A stretch of 20,033 bases of DNA from Blastococcus sp. (lineage in GTDB: Bacteria; Actinomycetota; Actinomycetes; Mycobacteriales; Geodermatophilaceae): assembly GCA_025963345.1 (NCBI GenBank), contig JAOPUS010000016.1, positions 1 to 20,033 of the forward strand, given 5' to 3'. Numbering within the stretch: position 1 is the first letter of the stretch; the number at the start of each line of letters is the position of its first letter. The translations under genes and the position numbers were made by a program. This document shows positions 1-6,917 of the stretch, piece by piece. A model generated the notes under the pieces. The model ran no database searches. It had not been told where the DNA came from and saw only the letters and a program-made list of their open reading frames with translations.

Positions 1-99
1 AGGGAAACGCCCGGTCTCATTCCGAACCCGGAAGCTAAGCCTCTCAGCGCCGATGGTACTGCCCTGGAGACGGGGTGGGAGAGTAGGACGCCGCCGGAC
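1..99 (+). rRNA. rrf: 5S ribosomal RNA, 3' part (5' end outside window)
   Basis: The stretch contains the conserved bacterial 5S core, including CCGAACCCGGAAGCTAAG, CGCCGATGGTACTG and the 3' strand GGGAGAGTAGGACGCCGCC. About 20 nt of the 5' end should lie before the window. The exact 3' end (about 97-99) is judged from the usual closing helix and is uncertain by a few bases. It is normally the last gene of a 16S-23S-5S operon, and the terminator that follows agrees with that. Confidence 0.96.
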
Positions 100-108
100 A
101 ACCATTAC

Positions 109-147
109 CGAACGGGGGTCAGAGCCAATGGCTCTGACCCCCGTTCG
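109..147 (+). terminator. Intrinsic terminator of the rRNA operon
   Basis: A perfect inverted repeat pairs 109-126 with 130-147 (18 bp, core GGGGGTCAGAGCC / GGCTCTGACCCCC) around a 3-nt loop (AAT, 127-129). It starts about 10 nt after the 5S end. No long U-tract follows, only the moderately T-rich CGCGTTGTTTCCGGTTTC, as is common in high-GC actinobacteria. Confidence 0.9.
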
Positions 148-217
148 CGTTGTTTCCGGTTTCTGCCGTCGGCGACCTGCTGAGCGTGCGCCGTCAATCG
201 AAGAGGTACCTGAAGAC

Positions 218-2077
218 ATGACTACTCCGCGACGCGGTCCGAACGGGCCCCGCGGCGGCCACGGTTCCGGAGACGGCCGTGGCTCCGGCAACCCGAGAGG
301 CTCCGGTGCGCCGCGCGGCGGGTCCGCCGGTCGTGGCGGTGTTGCCGGCGGGGACCGTCGTCCTCGTCCGCAAGGCGACGGCGACGCTGCTCGTGGCGGA
401 CGGGCCGGCGGCACCTCCCGTGACGAAACGGGTGGCTGGCAAGACCGGCGTCCGGCGGGTGACCGTCCGCAGCGTTCCGGCGCTCCGCGGACCGCGGGAG
501 GATCCAGCTGGCAAGACCGGCGCCCGGCGGGTGACCGTCCGGAGCGTTCCGGCGCTCCGCGGACCGCGGGAGGATCCAGCTGGCAGGACCGTCGCCCTCA
601 GGGTGACCGGCCCACGGGTGATCGTCCGCAGTGGCAGGACCGTCGCCCCCAGGGTGACCGGCCCACGGGTGATCGTCCGCAGTGGCAGGACCGTCGCCCC
701 CAGGGCGATCGGCCCACGGGTGATCGTCCGCAGTGGCAGGACCGTCGTCCCCAGGGTGACCGTCCGCAGCGGTCTGGTCCGCCCCGCGGCGACCGGCCGA
801 CCGGTGATCGTCCGCAGTGGCAGGACCGTCGCCCTCAGGGCGATCGGCCCACGGGTGATCGTCCGCAGTGGCAGGACCGCAAGCCCCAGGGTGACCGGCC
901 GACCGGTGATCGTCCGCAGCATTCCGGCAGCCCCCGCGGTCAGTGGGGCGACCGTCGTCCGCAGGGCGACCGCCCCGCCGGTGATCGACCGCAGTGGCAG
1001 GACCGGAAGCCGCAGGGTGACCGCCCCCAGCGTGCCGGTGGGCCCCGCAGCGTCGGTGGCAGCTGGCAGGACCGCCGGCCCTCAGGCGACCGTCAGGGCC
1101 GGCCCGCCACGCGCCCAGGCGCAGACCGTGAGGACCGCCGTCCGCCGTTGCCGCCGGGACCGGACATCCCCGAGTGGGTCGACGCCCGCGAGCTCGACCC
1201 GTCGGTCCGGGGCGCCCTGCGCGGCCTCGACCCGCGCAACGCTGACCGTGTCGCTGCCCATCTCGTCGCCGCGGGGACCCTCGTCGACGAGGACCCCGAG
1301 GCCGCCCTGGCGCACGCCCGTGCCGCTCGTGACCGGGCATCTCGCGTTGCCGCCGTCCGCGAGGCCGTCGGCGTCGCCGCGTACCACGCGGGTGATTTCG
1401 CCGAGGCCGCCCGGGAGATCCGGGCATACCGCAGGATGAGTGGCGACCAGGGGTACCGGGCCGTGCTCGCCGACTGCGAGCGTGCCCTGGGACGCGCGGA
1501 CGTGGCCCTGCGCCTCGTCGCCGAGGCGCTTGCCGACGATCCCGACGCCGACGAGGCTCTCGAGCTGCGCATCGTGGAATCCGGGGCCCGCCTGGACCTC
1601 GGGGAAGAGGCCGCCGCGCGCCTGGTGCTCGAAAACGCCCTGGGGGGCCGGCCCGACCCGTCCACGCTCGACTCGACAGACCCGGCTCGCGTGCGGCTCG
1701 CGTCCGCCTACGCCGACCTCCTGCAGGCCCAGGGGGAGGACGAGCTGGCAGCTGCGTGGCTGACCGCCATCGCTGCCGCTGACCCTGAGGACCTCACCGG
1801 CGCCGTGGACCGTCTCGGGATCGAGTTCGTCGACCTCGAGGAGGATTTCGAGGACGGCGACTCCCCATCTGAGGCTGAGGCTGAGGTCGAGGCTGAAGGC
1901 CCGGTGCCCGAGGCCTCAACTGGCCCGGAGATCGTGGAGGAGCTTCCCGAGGATGCCCATGGCCTTGGGAAGAGCTTCGACGACGACGTCGAGGCCGAGG
2001 TGGCGGAACTGCTCGGCGAGATCGACCCACCGGCCCGACCGTCATCCGACGCGGCAACGGACGACGGCCCGCACTGA
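218..2077 (+). CDS. Rv1691-like protein: Arg-rich repeat N-terminus plus TPR-like C-terminal domain
   Basis: A protein of 619 aa from ATG 218, preceded by GAAGAGG about 11 nt upstream. The frame stays open back to 53, but that part overlaps the 5S gene and terminator and is rejected. Residues 1-73 are Gly/Arg/Pro-rich. Residues 74-294 hold eleven WQDRRPxGDRP-type repeats. Residues about 310-520 form an alpha-helical TPR-like domain (PEWVDARELDPSVRGALRGL; AAHLVAAGTLVDEDPEAALA; YHAGDFAEAAREIRAYRRM). The end (about 525-619) is strongly acidic. The helical domain closely resembles what I recall of M. tuberculosis Rv1691, which also sits upstream of the HAD phosphatase and tlyA. Function is unknown. 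A basic disordered head and an acidic tail suggest RNA or ribosome association, but that is inference. Confidence 0.88.
   Translation: MTTPRRGPNGPRGGHGSGDGRGSGNPRGSGAPRGGSAGRGGVAGGDRRPRPQGDGDAARGGRAGGTSRDETGGWQDRRPAGDRPQRSGAPRTAGGSSWQDRRPAGDRPERSGAPRTAGGSSWQDRRPQGDRPTGDRPQWQDRRPQGDRPTGDRPQWQDRRPQGDRPTGDRPQWQDRRPQGDRPQRSGPPRGDRPTGDRPQWQDRRPQGDRPTGDRPQWQDRKPQGDRPTGDRPQHSGSPRGQWGDRRPQGDRPAGDRPQWQDRKPQGDRPQRAGGPRSVGGSWQDRRPSGDRQGRPATRPGADREDRRPPLPPGPDIPEWVDARELDPSVRGALRGLDPRNADRVAAHLVAAGTLVDEDPEAALAHARAARDRASRVAAVREAVGVAAYHAGDFAEAAREIRAYRRMSGDQGYRAVLADCERALGRADVALRLVAEALADDPDADEALELRIVESGARLDLGEEAAARLVLENALGGRPDPSTLDSTDPARVRLASAYADLLQAQGEDELAAAWLTAIAAADPEDLTGAVDRLGIEFVDLEEDFEDGDSPSEAEAEVEAEGPVPEASTGPEIVEELPEDAHGLGKSFDDDVEAEVAELLGEIDPPARPSSDAATDDGPH
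437..1099 (+). repeat. In-frame tandem repeats, 51-bp core unit (eleven W-Q-D-R units)
   Basis: Eleven units start with Trp codons at 437, 509, 581, 632, 683, 734, 818, 869, 944, 995 and 1064. The basic 17-residue unit is WQDRRPQGDRPTGDRPQ (51 bp); the units at 581, 632 and 683 are nearly identical in DNA. Longer units carry QRSGAPRTAGGSS-like or QRSGPPRG inserts (72, 84, 75 and 69 bp). All lengths are multiples of three, so copy-number change keeps the frame. The uniform DNA suggests recent expansion or ongoing homogenisation. Confidence 0.92.
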
Positions 2078-2176
2078 GCTCTGACAGAGGCCCCCGCGTC
2101 GTCCACACCCGGTAGCGCCGTCCACAGATGACGCGGAGGTCTGGGCCAGCTGCCGGCCGGACAGCAGGCTCGCTGC

Positions 2177-2536
2177 ATGAGCGTGGCTGTGATCGACCGA
2201 AACGACGTGGTCCTGCAGGGGCGGGTGTCTGCTCCGGCGGAGATCCGCACTCTGCCCAGCGGGGACAACCTGCTGACCTTCCGGCTGGTGGTGCGCCGAC
2301 CCGAGCCGCGGGCCCGCGGTCAGTCGGTCGACGTGCTGTCCTGCATCACCTACGACCGTGCACTCCAGCGCCGGATGGCCCTGTGGCAACCGGGTGACGT
2401 CGTAGAGGTGGAGGGTGCGCTCCAGCGGCGGTTCTGGCGCACCGGCACCGGCACCGCGTCGGTCTGCGAGGTGAACTGCCGCAGGGGCCGGAAGGTCCCG
2501 CGGTCGGCCGGGAGTTCTGCCGAGCGCAGCGCGTGA
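2177..2536 (+). CDS. ssb: Single-stranded DNA-binding protein (SSB-like OB fold), short paralogue
   Basis: A protein of 119 aa from ATG 2177; only a weak AGG lies upstream and no in-frame upstream start exists. Residues about 8-88 show the SSB OB-fold pattern: DVVLQGRVSAPAEIRTLPSG, LLTFRLVVRR, DVLSCITYD, then QPGDVVEVEGALQRRFWR. Replicative SSBs end in a disordered Gly-rich linker and an acidic DDDIPF-type tip that recruits repair proteins. Here the C-terminus is basic and short (CRRGRKVPRSAGSSAERSA), so it is probably an accessory SsbB-type paralogue rather than the main SSB. It lies 99 bp after the TPR gene and converges on the DUF1015 gene with a 17-bp gap. Whether it is transcribed with the gene before it is unclear. 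Confidence 0.82.
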   Translation: MSVAVIDRNDVVLQGRVSAPAEIRTLPSGDNLLTFRLVVRRPEPRARGQSVDVLSCITYDRALQRRMALWQPGDVVEVEGALQRRFWRTGTGTASVCEVNCRRGRKVPRSAGSSAERSA

Positions 2537-2553
2537 CGCCGCCCTCCGGCCGG

Positions 2554-3867
2554 TCAGTCAGCGAGCGGTCGGAGGACCAGGCCGGTCCGTGGCTTCGGGA
2601 CGAACAGGGTCGACTTCCGCGGCATCCTCGCGCCGGCGCGCGCCACCGCGGCGACGTCGGCCGGGGACGGCGCCCGCAGGAGGAGTGCCACGCCACCCCG
2701 CTCGGCCGCGGTCCGGACCGCGTCCTCGGCGGTGTGAGCGATGAGTACCGACTCCGGGTCGTCGCCCCGCTGCCACAGCGCAGCCAGGAGACCGTGATGG
2801 GCGAGGACGACGTCCAGGCGACGCCAGGCCGGCGGGGCTTCGGGGGGCACCCTGGCGAGCACGATCTCGGACGGATCGGTGAGCTGGTAGAGCTGGTGCC
2901 CGTCCGTGACGAGGAACCCGGACTCGTCGGCCGTCTCGAGCCACCGGTGGATCGCGGCCACGACTGCGACCTGGTCACCGTCACCCACCGGCATCGCGGT
3001 CACGCGGAACCCCTGTCGCGCGGCCGTCAGCGCAGCGTCCAGGGAGAGGTCGGGGACGACCCGGTGGATCGGTGCCACGCGCAGCCCGCCTGCGCCCATC
3101 GGGGTGACCAGTGCGAGGACGGCGTCGCTGCCCTCTCGCTGTGGCTCGATGCGCGAGTTGGCCCGAGCCGCGGCGAAGCGGTGGTGTCCGTCGGCGATGA
3201 CCGCGCCGGTCCTCCGGAGGGCCGCGGTCACGCGGGCCAGGAGGGGCGGGTCGGTCACCCGCCACAGCCGGTGCTCGACACCGTCGGAATCCTGCAGTTC
3301 GAGCGTCGGGTCCCCCTGCCGGGCTACGGCGGTGAGCTTGGCGACGGTGGGCTCCGGGTCATGGGCCAGGACGATGGGCTCGAGGTCGGTGCCAGTCGCG
3401 GCCAGGAGGGCGCGACGGTCCTCGACCGCCCCCGGGTAGGTGTCCTCGTGCGGAAGGACCGCCGCCGATCCCGTCGGCGGGAGTGCGACCGCCCCGAGCC
3501 ATCCCACGGTCGCCGGTGCGCCGTCGGGGGGCTGCAGTTCGTAGAGCCACAACGCGGGTTCGGGGTCGCGGTCGAGGACCCCCTCCTCCTGCCAGGCCGC
3601 CAGCATCGCGGCCGCCAGCCGTGCCGGATCCCCGTCGGCGGTACCGCCCTCACCGGCGGCACAGCGGGGGAGGATGAGGCGGACGATGTTGTGCGGGTCC
3701 GCGCCGGCCAACCGATCACGGCCGGCTGGTGTCACCAGGTCGTAGGCTGGCGAACTCACCCGGGCGAGGTGCCCGGGGTCCCGCCGCCGATAGGTCAGCG
3801 CCCGGAAGGGCCGGACCTCGAGCCCCGACGCCCCCGACAGCAACCGGGAATCCGACGAGGTAGGCAC
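2554..3867 (-). CDS. DUF1015 family protein
   Basis: A protein of 437 aa. The N-terminal hallmark is VRPFRALTYRRRD followed by SSPAYDLVTPAGRDRL and PHNIVRLILPR, matching the DUF1015 opening (PFRAxRY...PPYDVxxxxxR...NxVRLxLP). Further family motifs are LPHEDTYPGAVEDRR and IADGHHRFAAA (about residues 224-234). The biochemical role of DUF1015 is unknown to me; the conserved HE and DGHHR motifs suggest an enzyme. I prefer GTG 3867 because a TACGAT -10-like hexamer ends 7 nt before it, fitting a leaderless or nearly leaderless transcript. GTG 3897 (447 aa) is the alternative, but it has no ribosome binding site and lies upstream of that promoter. The gene diverges from the small TPR gene. Confidence 0.88.
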   Translation of the reverse strand: MPTSSDSRLLSGASGLEVRPFRALTYRRRDPGHLARVSSPAYDLVTPAGRDRLAGADPHNIVRLILPRCAAGEGGTADGDPARLAAAMLAAWQEEGVLDRDPEPALWLYELQPPDGAPATVGWLGAVALPPTGSAAVLPHEDTYPGAVEDRRALLAATGTDLEPIVLAHDPEPTVAKLTAVARQGDPTLELQDSDGVEHRLWRVTDPPLLARVTAALRRTGAVIADGHHRFAAARANSRIEPQREGSDAVLALVTPMGAGGLRVAPIHRVVPDLSLDAALTAARQGFRVTAMPVGDGDQVAVVAAIHRWLETADESGFLVTDGHQLYQLTDPSEIVLARVPPEAPPAWRRLDVVLAHHGLLAALWQRGDDPESVLIAHTAEDAVRTAAERGGVALLLRAPSPADVAAVARAGARMPRKSTLFVPKPRTGLVLRPLAD

Positions 3868-3874
3868 GACACTG

Positions 3875-3880
3875 ATCGTA
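3875..3880 (-). promoter_or_regulatory. Putative -10 element (TACGAT) of the DUF1015 gene
   Basis: On the minus strand TACGAT is followed by CAGTGTC and then the in-frame GTG at 3867. With usual spacing transcription would start at 3868, one nucleotide before the start codon. No convincing -35 is seen, so support is spacing and consensus (TANNNT) only. Confidence 0.4.
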
Positions 3881-3983
3881 GGAGCGTCCTGGTCCACGGC
3901 GCCGACGCATGTGTCCGGGAGGGATGGCGGCGGAGCACGTCGGCGGACCGCAGGGTCGGCTCGGTGGAGGGAGGGGAGCGCGC

Positions 3984-4379
3984 GTGCCGAAGGAGAGCTC
4001 TCCCGAAGGTGGCGTCTACGAGTGGTACCGCCGCGGTCTCGATCTGCTCGGTGACGGCAATCCGGCCGCGGCCGCCACCCTGCTCACCAGGGCCGCCGAG
4101 GCCGAACCCGGTTCCCGCAGCATCCTCGAGGCCCTCGCCCGAGCCCAGCACGACGCCGGACGGTACGAGGCCGCCATGGAGGCCTTCACCGCGCTGATCG
4201 CACGAAACCCGACCGACGACTACGCGCACTTCGGGCTCGGCCTGGCAGCGAGCAAGGCCGGCGCACTCCGGCTCGCCGCCGAGCACCTCGCCCTGGCCGT
4301 TGCGATGCGTCCCGACCTGGGGCACTACGCGCGGGCGCTGCGAGGGGTCCGCGCCCGACGTGCGACGGAGTCGGCATGA
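3984..4379 (+). CDS. Small tetratricopeptide repeat protein
   Basis: A protein of 131 aa from GTG 3984, chosen because a strong purine-rich site GGAGGGAGGGGAG ends 5 nt upstream. The frame is open back to 3909, but those codons encode a Gly/Arg stretch with no domain. About three TPR helical pairs span residues 10-112 (YEWYRRGLDLLGDGNPAAAA; LEALARAQHDAGRYEAAMEA; YAHFGLGLAASKAGALRLAA), with the usual Ala/Gly packing positions. TPRs mediate protein contacts; the partner is unknown. The stop overlaps the start of the downstream phosphatase (ATGA, 4376-4379), so the two are translationally coupled and probably act together. Confidence 0.9.
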   Translation: MPKESSPEGGVYEWYRRGLDLLGDGNPAAAATLLTRAAEAEPGSRSILEALARAQHDAGRYEAAMEAFTALIARNPTDDYAHFGLGLAASKAGALRLAAEHLALAVAMRPDLGHYARALRGVRARRATESA

Positions 4380-5458
4380 CTCGGCCCGAACGCCTCGCGA
4401 CAGGCAGTGCAGCCCCGCTGAGCGAGGTCTACGACGTGGCGCTGCTCGATCTGGACGGCGTGGTCTACGTGGGACCCGATGCCGTGCCCGGCGTCCCCGA
4501 GGCGCTGGCCGGCGCCCGCGCGGCCGGCATGCGACTGGGCTTCGTCACCAACAACGCCGCACGGACCCCCGACGACGTCGCCGAGCACCTGGCCGCACTG
4601 GGCGTGCCGGCCAGCACCGACGACGTGATCACCAGCTCGCAGGCGGCCGCGACGGTCGTCTCCGGGCTGCTCGGGCCAGGGGCCCGCATCCTGGCGGTGG
4701 GCGGCCCCGGAGTCGCCGCTGCACTCGCCGCCGCCGGGCTCGTCGTCGTGGACCGGGCCGACGACGGGCCGGCGGCCGTGGTGCAGGGCTACGGCCGCGA
4801 GGTCGGCTGGGTCCAGCTCGCCGAGGCGGTCGTGGCGGTCCGCAACGGCGCGCGGCACGTCGCGACCAACCTCGACGCGACGATCCCCTCACCTCGCGGT
4901 CCGCTCCCGGGCAACGGCGCGATGGTCGGGGTGGTCTCCGCCATCACCGGCCAGGCGCCGCTCGTCACCGGAAAGCCTGATCCTGCGATGCACGCCGAGT
5001 GCGTTCGCCGGACGGGCGCGCAGCGTCCGCTCGTGGTCGGCGACCGGCTGGACACCGACATCGAGGGCGCCAGCCGCGCCGGTGCCGCCAGTCTGCTGGT
5101 CCTCTCGGGGGTGACCGATCCCGGCACACTTCTCACCGCCCGGCCCGACCACCGGCCGGACCTGCTCTCCGCCGATGCCGCCGGGCTGCTGACCGCGCAT
5201 CCGGCCGTCGTCGCCGACGGACAGGGACGCCGCTGCGGGCGCTGGACGGCCGGTCCGGGCGAGGCGGACGACGTCCTGATCCTCGACGCAGACGGTCCGG
5301 ATGACGGCGACGGTCTGGACGGGTTGCGGGCGCTCTGCGTCGCGCACTGGGTCCGGCACCCGGCCGACGGCGCCGCGGCCCGGGTCATTGCCCGTGGAGA
5401 ACGGGCCGCCGACGCGCTCGACCGCTGGGGCCTGGTGCCGGATGGCACCGTGGCCTGA
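4376..5458 (+). CDS. HAD-IIA hydrolase, Rv1692-type (probable glycerol-3-phosphate phosphatase)
   Basis: A protein of 360 aa. HAD motif I is LLDLDGVVYVG (nucleophile D25, acid/base D27), the motif II region is FVTNNAART (57-65), the motif III lysine is VTGKPDP (K200), and motif IV is VVGDRLDTDIEGA (222-232, metal-binding Asp residues). The cap between them is the NagD/PGP-like C2 type. Residues about 280-360 form an extra C-terminal domain, as in M. tuberculosis Rv1692, which is known as a glycerol-3-phosphate phosphatase recycling lipid head groups and sits in the same neighbourhood. Substrate assignment here rests on that similarity and position; another phosphomonoester is possible. It overlaps the TPR gene by 4 nt and converges on the SCP2-like gene with only 3 bp between. 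Confidence 0.9.
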   Translation: MTRPERLATGSAAPLSEVYDVALLDLDGVVYVGPDAVPGVPEALAGARAAGMRLGFVTNNAARTPDDVAEHLAALGVPASTDDVITSSQAAATVVSGLLGPGARILAVGGPGVAAALAAAGLVVVDRADDGPAAVVQGYGREVGWVQLAEAVVAVRNGARHVATNLDATIPSPRGPLPGNGAMVGVVSAITGQAPLVTGKPDPAMHAECVRRTGAQRPLVVGDRLDTDIEGASRAGAASLLVLSGVTDPGTLLTARPDHRPDLLSADAAGLLTAHPAVVADGQGRRCGRWTAGPGEADDVLILDADGPDDGDGLDGLRALCVAHWVRHPADGAAARVIARGERAADALDRWGLVPDGTVA

Positions 5459-5461
5459 GGC

Positions 5462-5800
5462 TCAGATGATCTTGCGCAGCCTCAGCAGGTCCCACAGGCC
5501 TGCCTCCAGCTTGACCTTCCCGGTCGCCCAGGCGCTACCGAAGTGCAGCCGTCCGTCGGTCAGGCCGATCAGGTTGTCACTGCTCATCGTGAGTCTGATG
5601 TCGGCCTTGGGCACCGTCGGCTCGTCGGGAACCACCTGCAGGTCACGCACCGAGCCGGAGCTCAGCCGCCCGAGCACGACCTCGCCGAGGTCGGTCAGCC
5701 GGCAGGACAGGCTGCGGTCCAGCCCGGCGGCCGCCGGATGGGCAGCAATGTCCCCGAGGATGCCCTTCAGGGCCGTCAAGCACTCTTCCGTCGTCGCCAC
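5462..5800 (-). CDS. SCP2 sterol-transfer family-like small protein
   Basis: A protein of 112 aa from GTG 5800, chosen because GGGAGGT lies 8 nt upstream; the open frame extends to 6268, but that part overlaps tlyA on the other strand. The sequence has the SCP2-like layout: LSCRLTDLGEVVLGRLSSG, then a charged strand pair, DIRLTMSSDNLIGLTDGRLH and FGSAWATGKVKLEAGLWDLL near the C-terminus (the SCP2 'GxxKxxG' lipid-pocket region). SCP2 domains bind lipids in a hydrophobic cavity; the ligand here is unknown. It is a single gene on the minus strand between two plus-strand operons, in the place between the HAD phosphatase and the small ORF before tlyA. Confidence 0.82.
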   Translation of the reverse strand: MATTEECLTALKGILGDIAAHPAAAGLDRSLSCRLTDLGEVVLGRLSSGSVRDLQVVPDEPTVPKADIRLTMSSDNLIGLTDGRLHFGSAWATGKVKLEAGLWDLLRLRKII

Positions 5801-5892
5801 GCGGGCGGACCTCCCACACACGAATCGTCCAACATGGCCCGCCGACGTTATCGCTTCGGCTGCGGTGACCCGTGCCCGTCCTCGGCGGCCGG

Positions 5893-5898
5893 TAACCT
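5893..5898 (+). promoter_or_regulatory. Putative -10 element (TAACCT) giving a leaderless transcript of the tlyA-nadK-recN operon
   Basis: TAACCT ends 6 nt before ATG 5905. With the hexamer at -12 to -7, +1 falls exactly on the A of the start codon. No Shine-Dalgarno sequence precedes the ATG (CTCAAACCATG), which fits leaderless translation. No clear -35 at 17-18 bp is visible. Confidence 0.5.
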
Positions 5899-5904
5899 CA
5901 AACC

Positions 5905-6120
5905 ATGACCGAGCCGAGCCCGACGCGACCCGTCCCGGGCCCGCCGCGGCCTGTCCCCGGCCCGTGGGGCACGGAGGTTCCCCCGCCGCTCGAGACCGGT
6001 GGCACCGGGGAGGACCGCTTCGCGGACCTGGACGAGCAGCCGGTCGCCGAGCACGTCGCTGTCTTCGAGGCCGAGCACTCCCGGCTCCAGCGCGAGCTCG
6101 GCACGATCGACCAGCTCTGA
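5905..6120 (+). CDS. Small conserved hypothetical protein upstream of tlyA (Rv1693-position)
   Basis: A protein of 71 aa. Residues 1-35 are Pro-rich and look disordered; residues 36-71 are acidic and likely helical (DRFADLDEQPVAEHVAVFEA; SRLQRELGTIDQL). No catalytic motif is visible. Its stop overlaps the tlyA start by one base (TGATG, 6118-6122), so tlyA translation is probably coupled to it. M. tuberculosis has a similarly small gene, Rv1693, at this position. It may be an accessory to TlyA or merely a coupling leader; function unknown. Confidence 0.75.
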   Translation: MTEPSPTRPVPGPPRPVPGPWGTEVPPPLETGGTGEDRFADLDEQPVAEHVAVFEAEHSRLQRELGTIDQL

Positions 6121-6917
6121 TGGTCCGCCGCAGTCGACTCGACGCGGAGCTCGTGCGGCGGGGCCTGGCCCGATCCCGCGAGCATGCCGTCGCCCTGATC
6201 GCCGAGGGGCGGGTCGCCGTCGCCGGCACGGCCGCCACCAAGCCGGCCACCGGCGTCGAGGCGGGCACGCCCGTCGTCGTGCGGACGGATCCCGATCAGC
6301 CCAGCTGGGTCTCCCGCGGTGCCCACAAACTCCTCGGGGCCCTCGAGGCTTTCCCGGTCGTCGTCGAGGGACGTCGCGTCCTCGACGCGGGCGCCTCCAC
6401 CGGTGGATTCACCGAGGTGCTGCTCAGCAAGGGTGCGTCCGAGGTCGTCGCCGTCGACGTCGGTTACGGCGAGCTCGCGTGGAGCCTGCGCACCGACGAC
6501 CGCGTCCGGGTCCATGAGCGCACCAACGTCCGCACCCTGACCCCCGAGGCGATCGACGGGCCGGTCGCCCTCGTGGTGGCAGACCTGTCGTTCATCTCGT
6601 TGCGGCTGGTGCTCCCTGCCCTGACCGCCTGCGCGCGGGAGGACGCCGACCTGCTGCCGATGGTCAAGCCACAGTTCGAGGTGGGCCGTGAGCGGCTCGG
6701 CGCTGGGGGAGTGGTCCGCGACCTCGAGCACCGGGTGCAGGCTGTGCTCGAGGTCGCCAGGGCCGCGGCGTCCCTTGGCTGGGGGACCGCCGGGGTGGTG
6801 GCCAGCCCGCTGCCCGGTCCGGCTGGCAACGTGGAGTTCTTCCTGTGGCTGCGCCGCGATGCCGGTCCGCCGCAGGAGGAACAGGTCCGTCGAGCAGTAG
6901 AGGAAGGGCCGCAGTGA
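6120..6917 (+). CDS. tlyA: TlyA: 16S/23S rRNA (cytidine-2'-O)-methyltransferase
   Basis: A protein of 265 aa. Residues 2-60 form an S4 RNA-binding domain (RRSRLDAELVRRGLARSREH). The linker WVSRGAHKLLGAL leads to a Rossmann FtsJ-type methyltransferase with SAM motif DAGASTGGFTEVLL (89-102). The K-D-K-E catalytic set is visible as K70, D155 (VVADLSFIS), K183 (MVKPQFE) and E239 (NVEFFLW). The family methylates C1409 of 16S and C1920 of 23S rRNA, which makes ribosomes sensitive to capreomycin and viomycin. Start ATG 6120 gives the canonical N-terminus; the frame is open to 5301, but that extension crosses other genes. It overlaps the small ORF by 1 nt and nadK by 4 nt. Confidence 0.97.
   Translation: MVRRSRLDAELVRRGLARSREHAVALIAEGRVAVAGTAATKPATGVEAGTPVVVRTDPDQPSWVSRGAHKLLGALEAFPVVVEGRRVLDAGASTGGFTEVLLSKGASEVVAVDVGYGELAWSLRTDDRVRVHERTNVRTLTPEAIDGPVALVVADLSFISLRLVLPALTACAREDADLLPMVKPQFEVGRERLGAGGVVRDLEHRVQAVLEVARAAASLGWGTAGVVASPLPGPAGNVEFFLWLRRDAGPPQEEQVRRAVEEGPQ

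Noticed and set aside
53..217. N-terminal extension of the repeat protein back to 53
   Set aside because: It would start inside 5S rRNA and read through the terminator hairpin; ATG 218 is the sensible start.
437..1099. CRISPR-like array from the regular repeats
   Set aside because: Repeats are contiguous, in-frame multiples of three and encode a protein motif; there are no unique spacers.
194..1427. Minus-strand and +2-frame open frames across the repeat region (repetitive LRTIT... and VIVRSGRTV... proteins)
   Set aside because: They are mirror images of the 51-bp repeats in the plus-strand gene and do not continue into any recognisable domain.
2533..4197. 554-codon plus-strand frame across the DUF1015 gene
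   Set aside because: The minus strand encodes a coherent DUF1015 protein with family motifs; the plus-strand translation has none.
5301..6119. Upstream extension of the tlyA frame (538 codons in total)
   Set aside because: It crosses the phosphatase end, the SCP2-like gene and the small ORF; the canonical S4 domain starts at ATG 6120.
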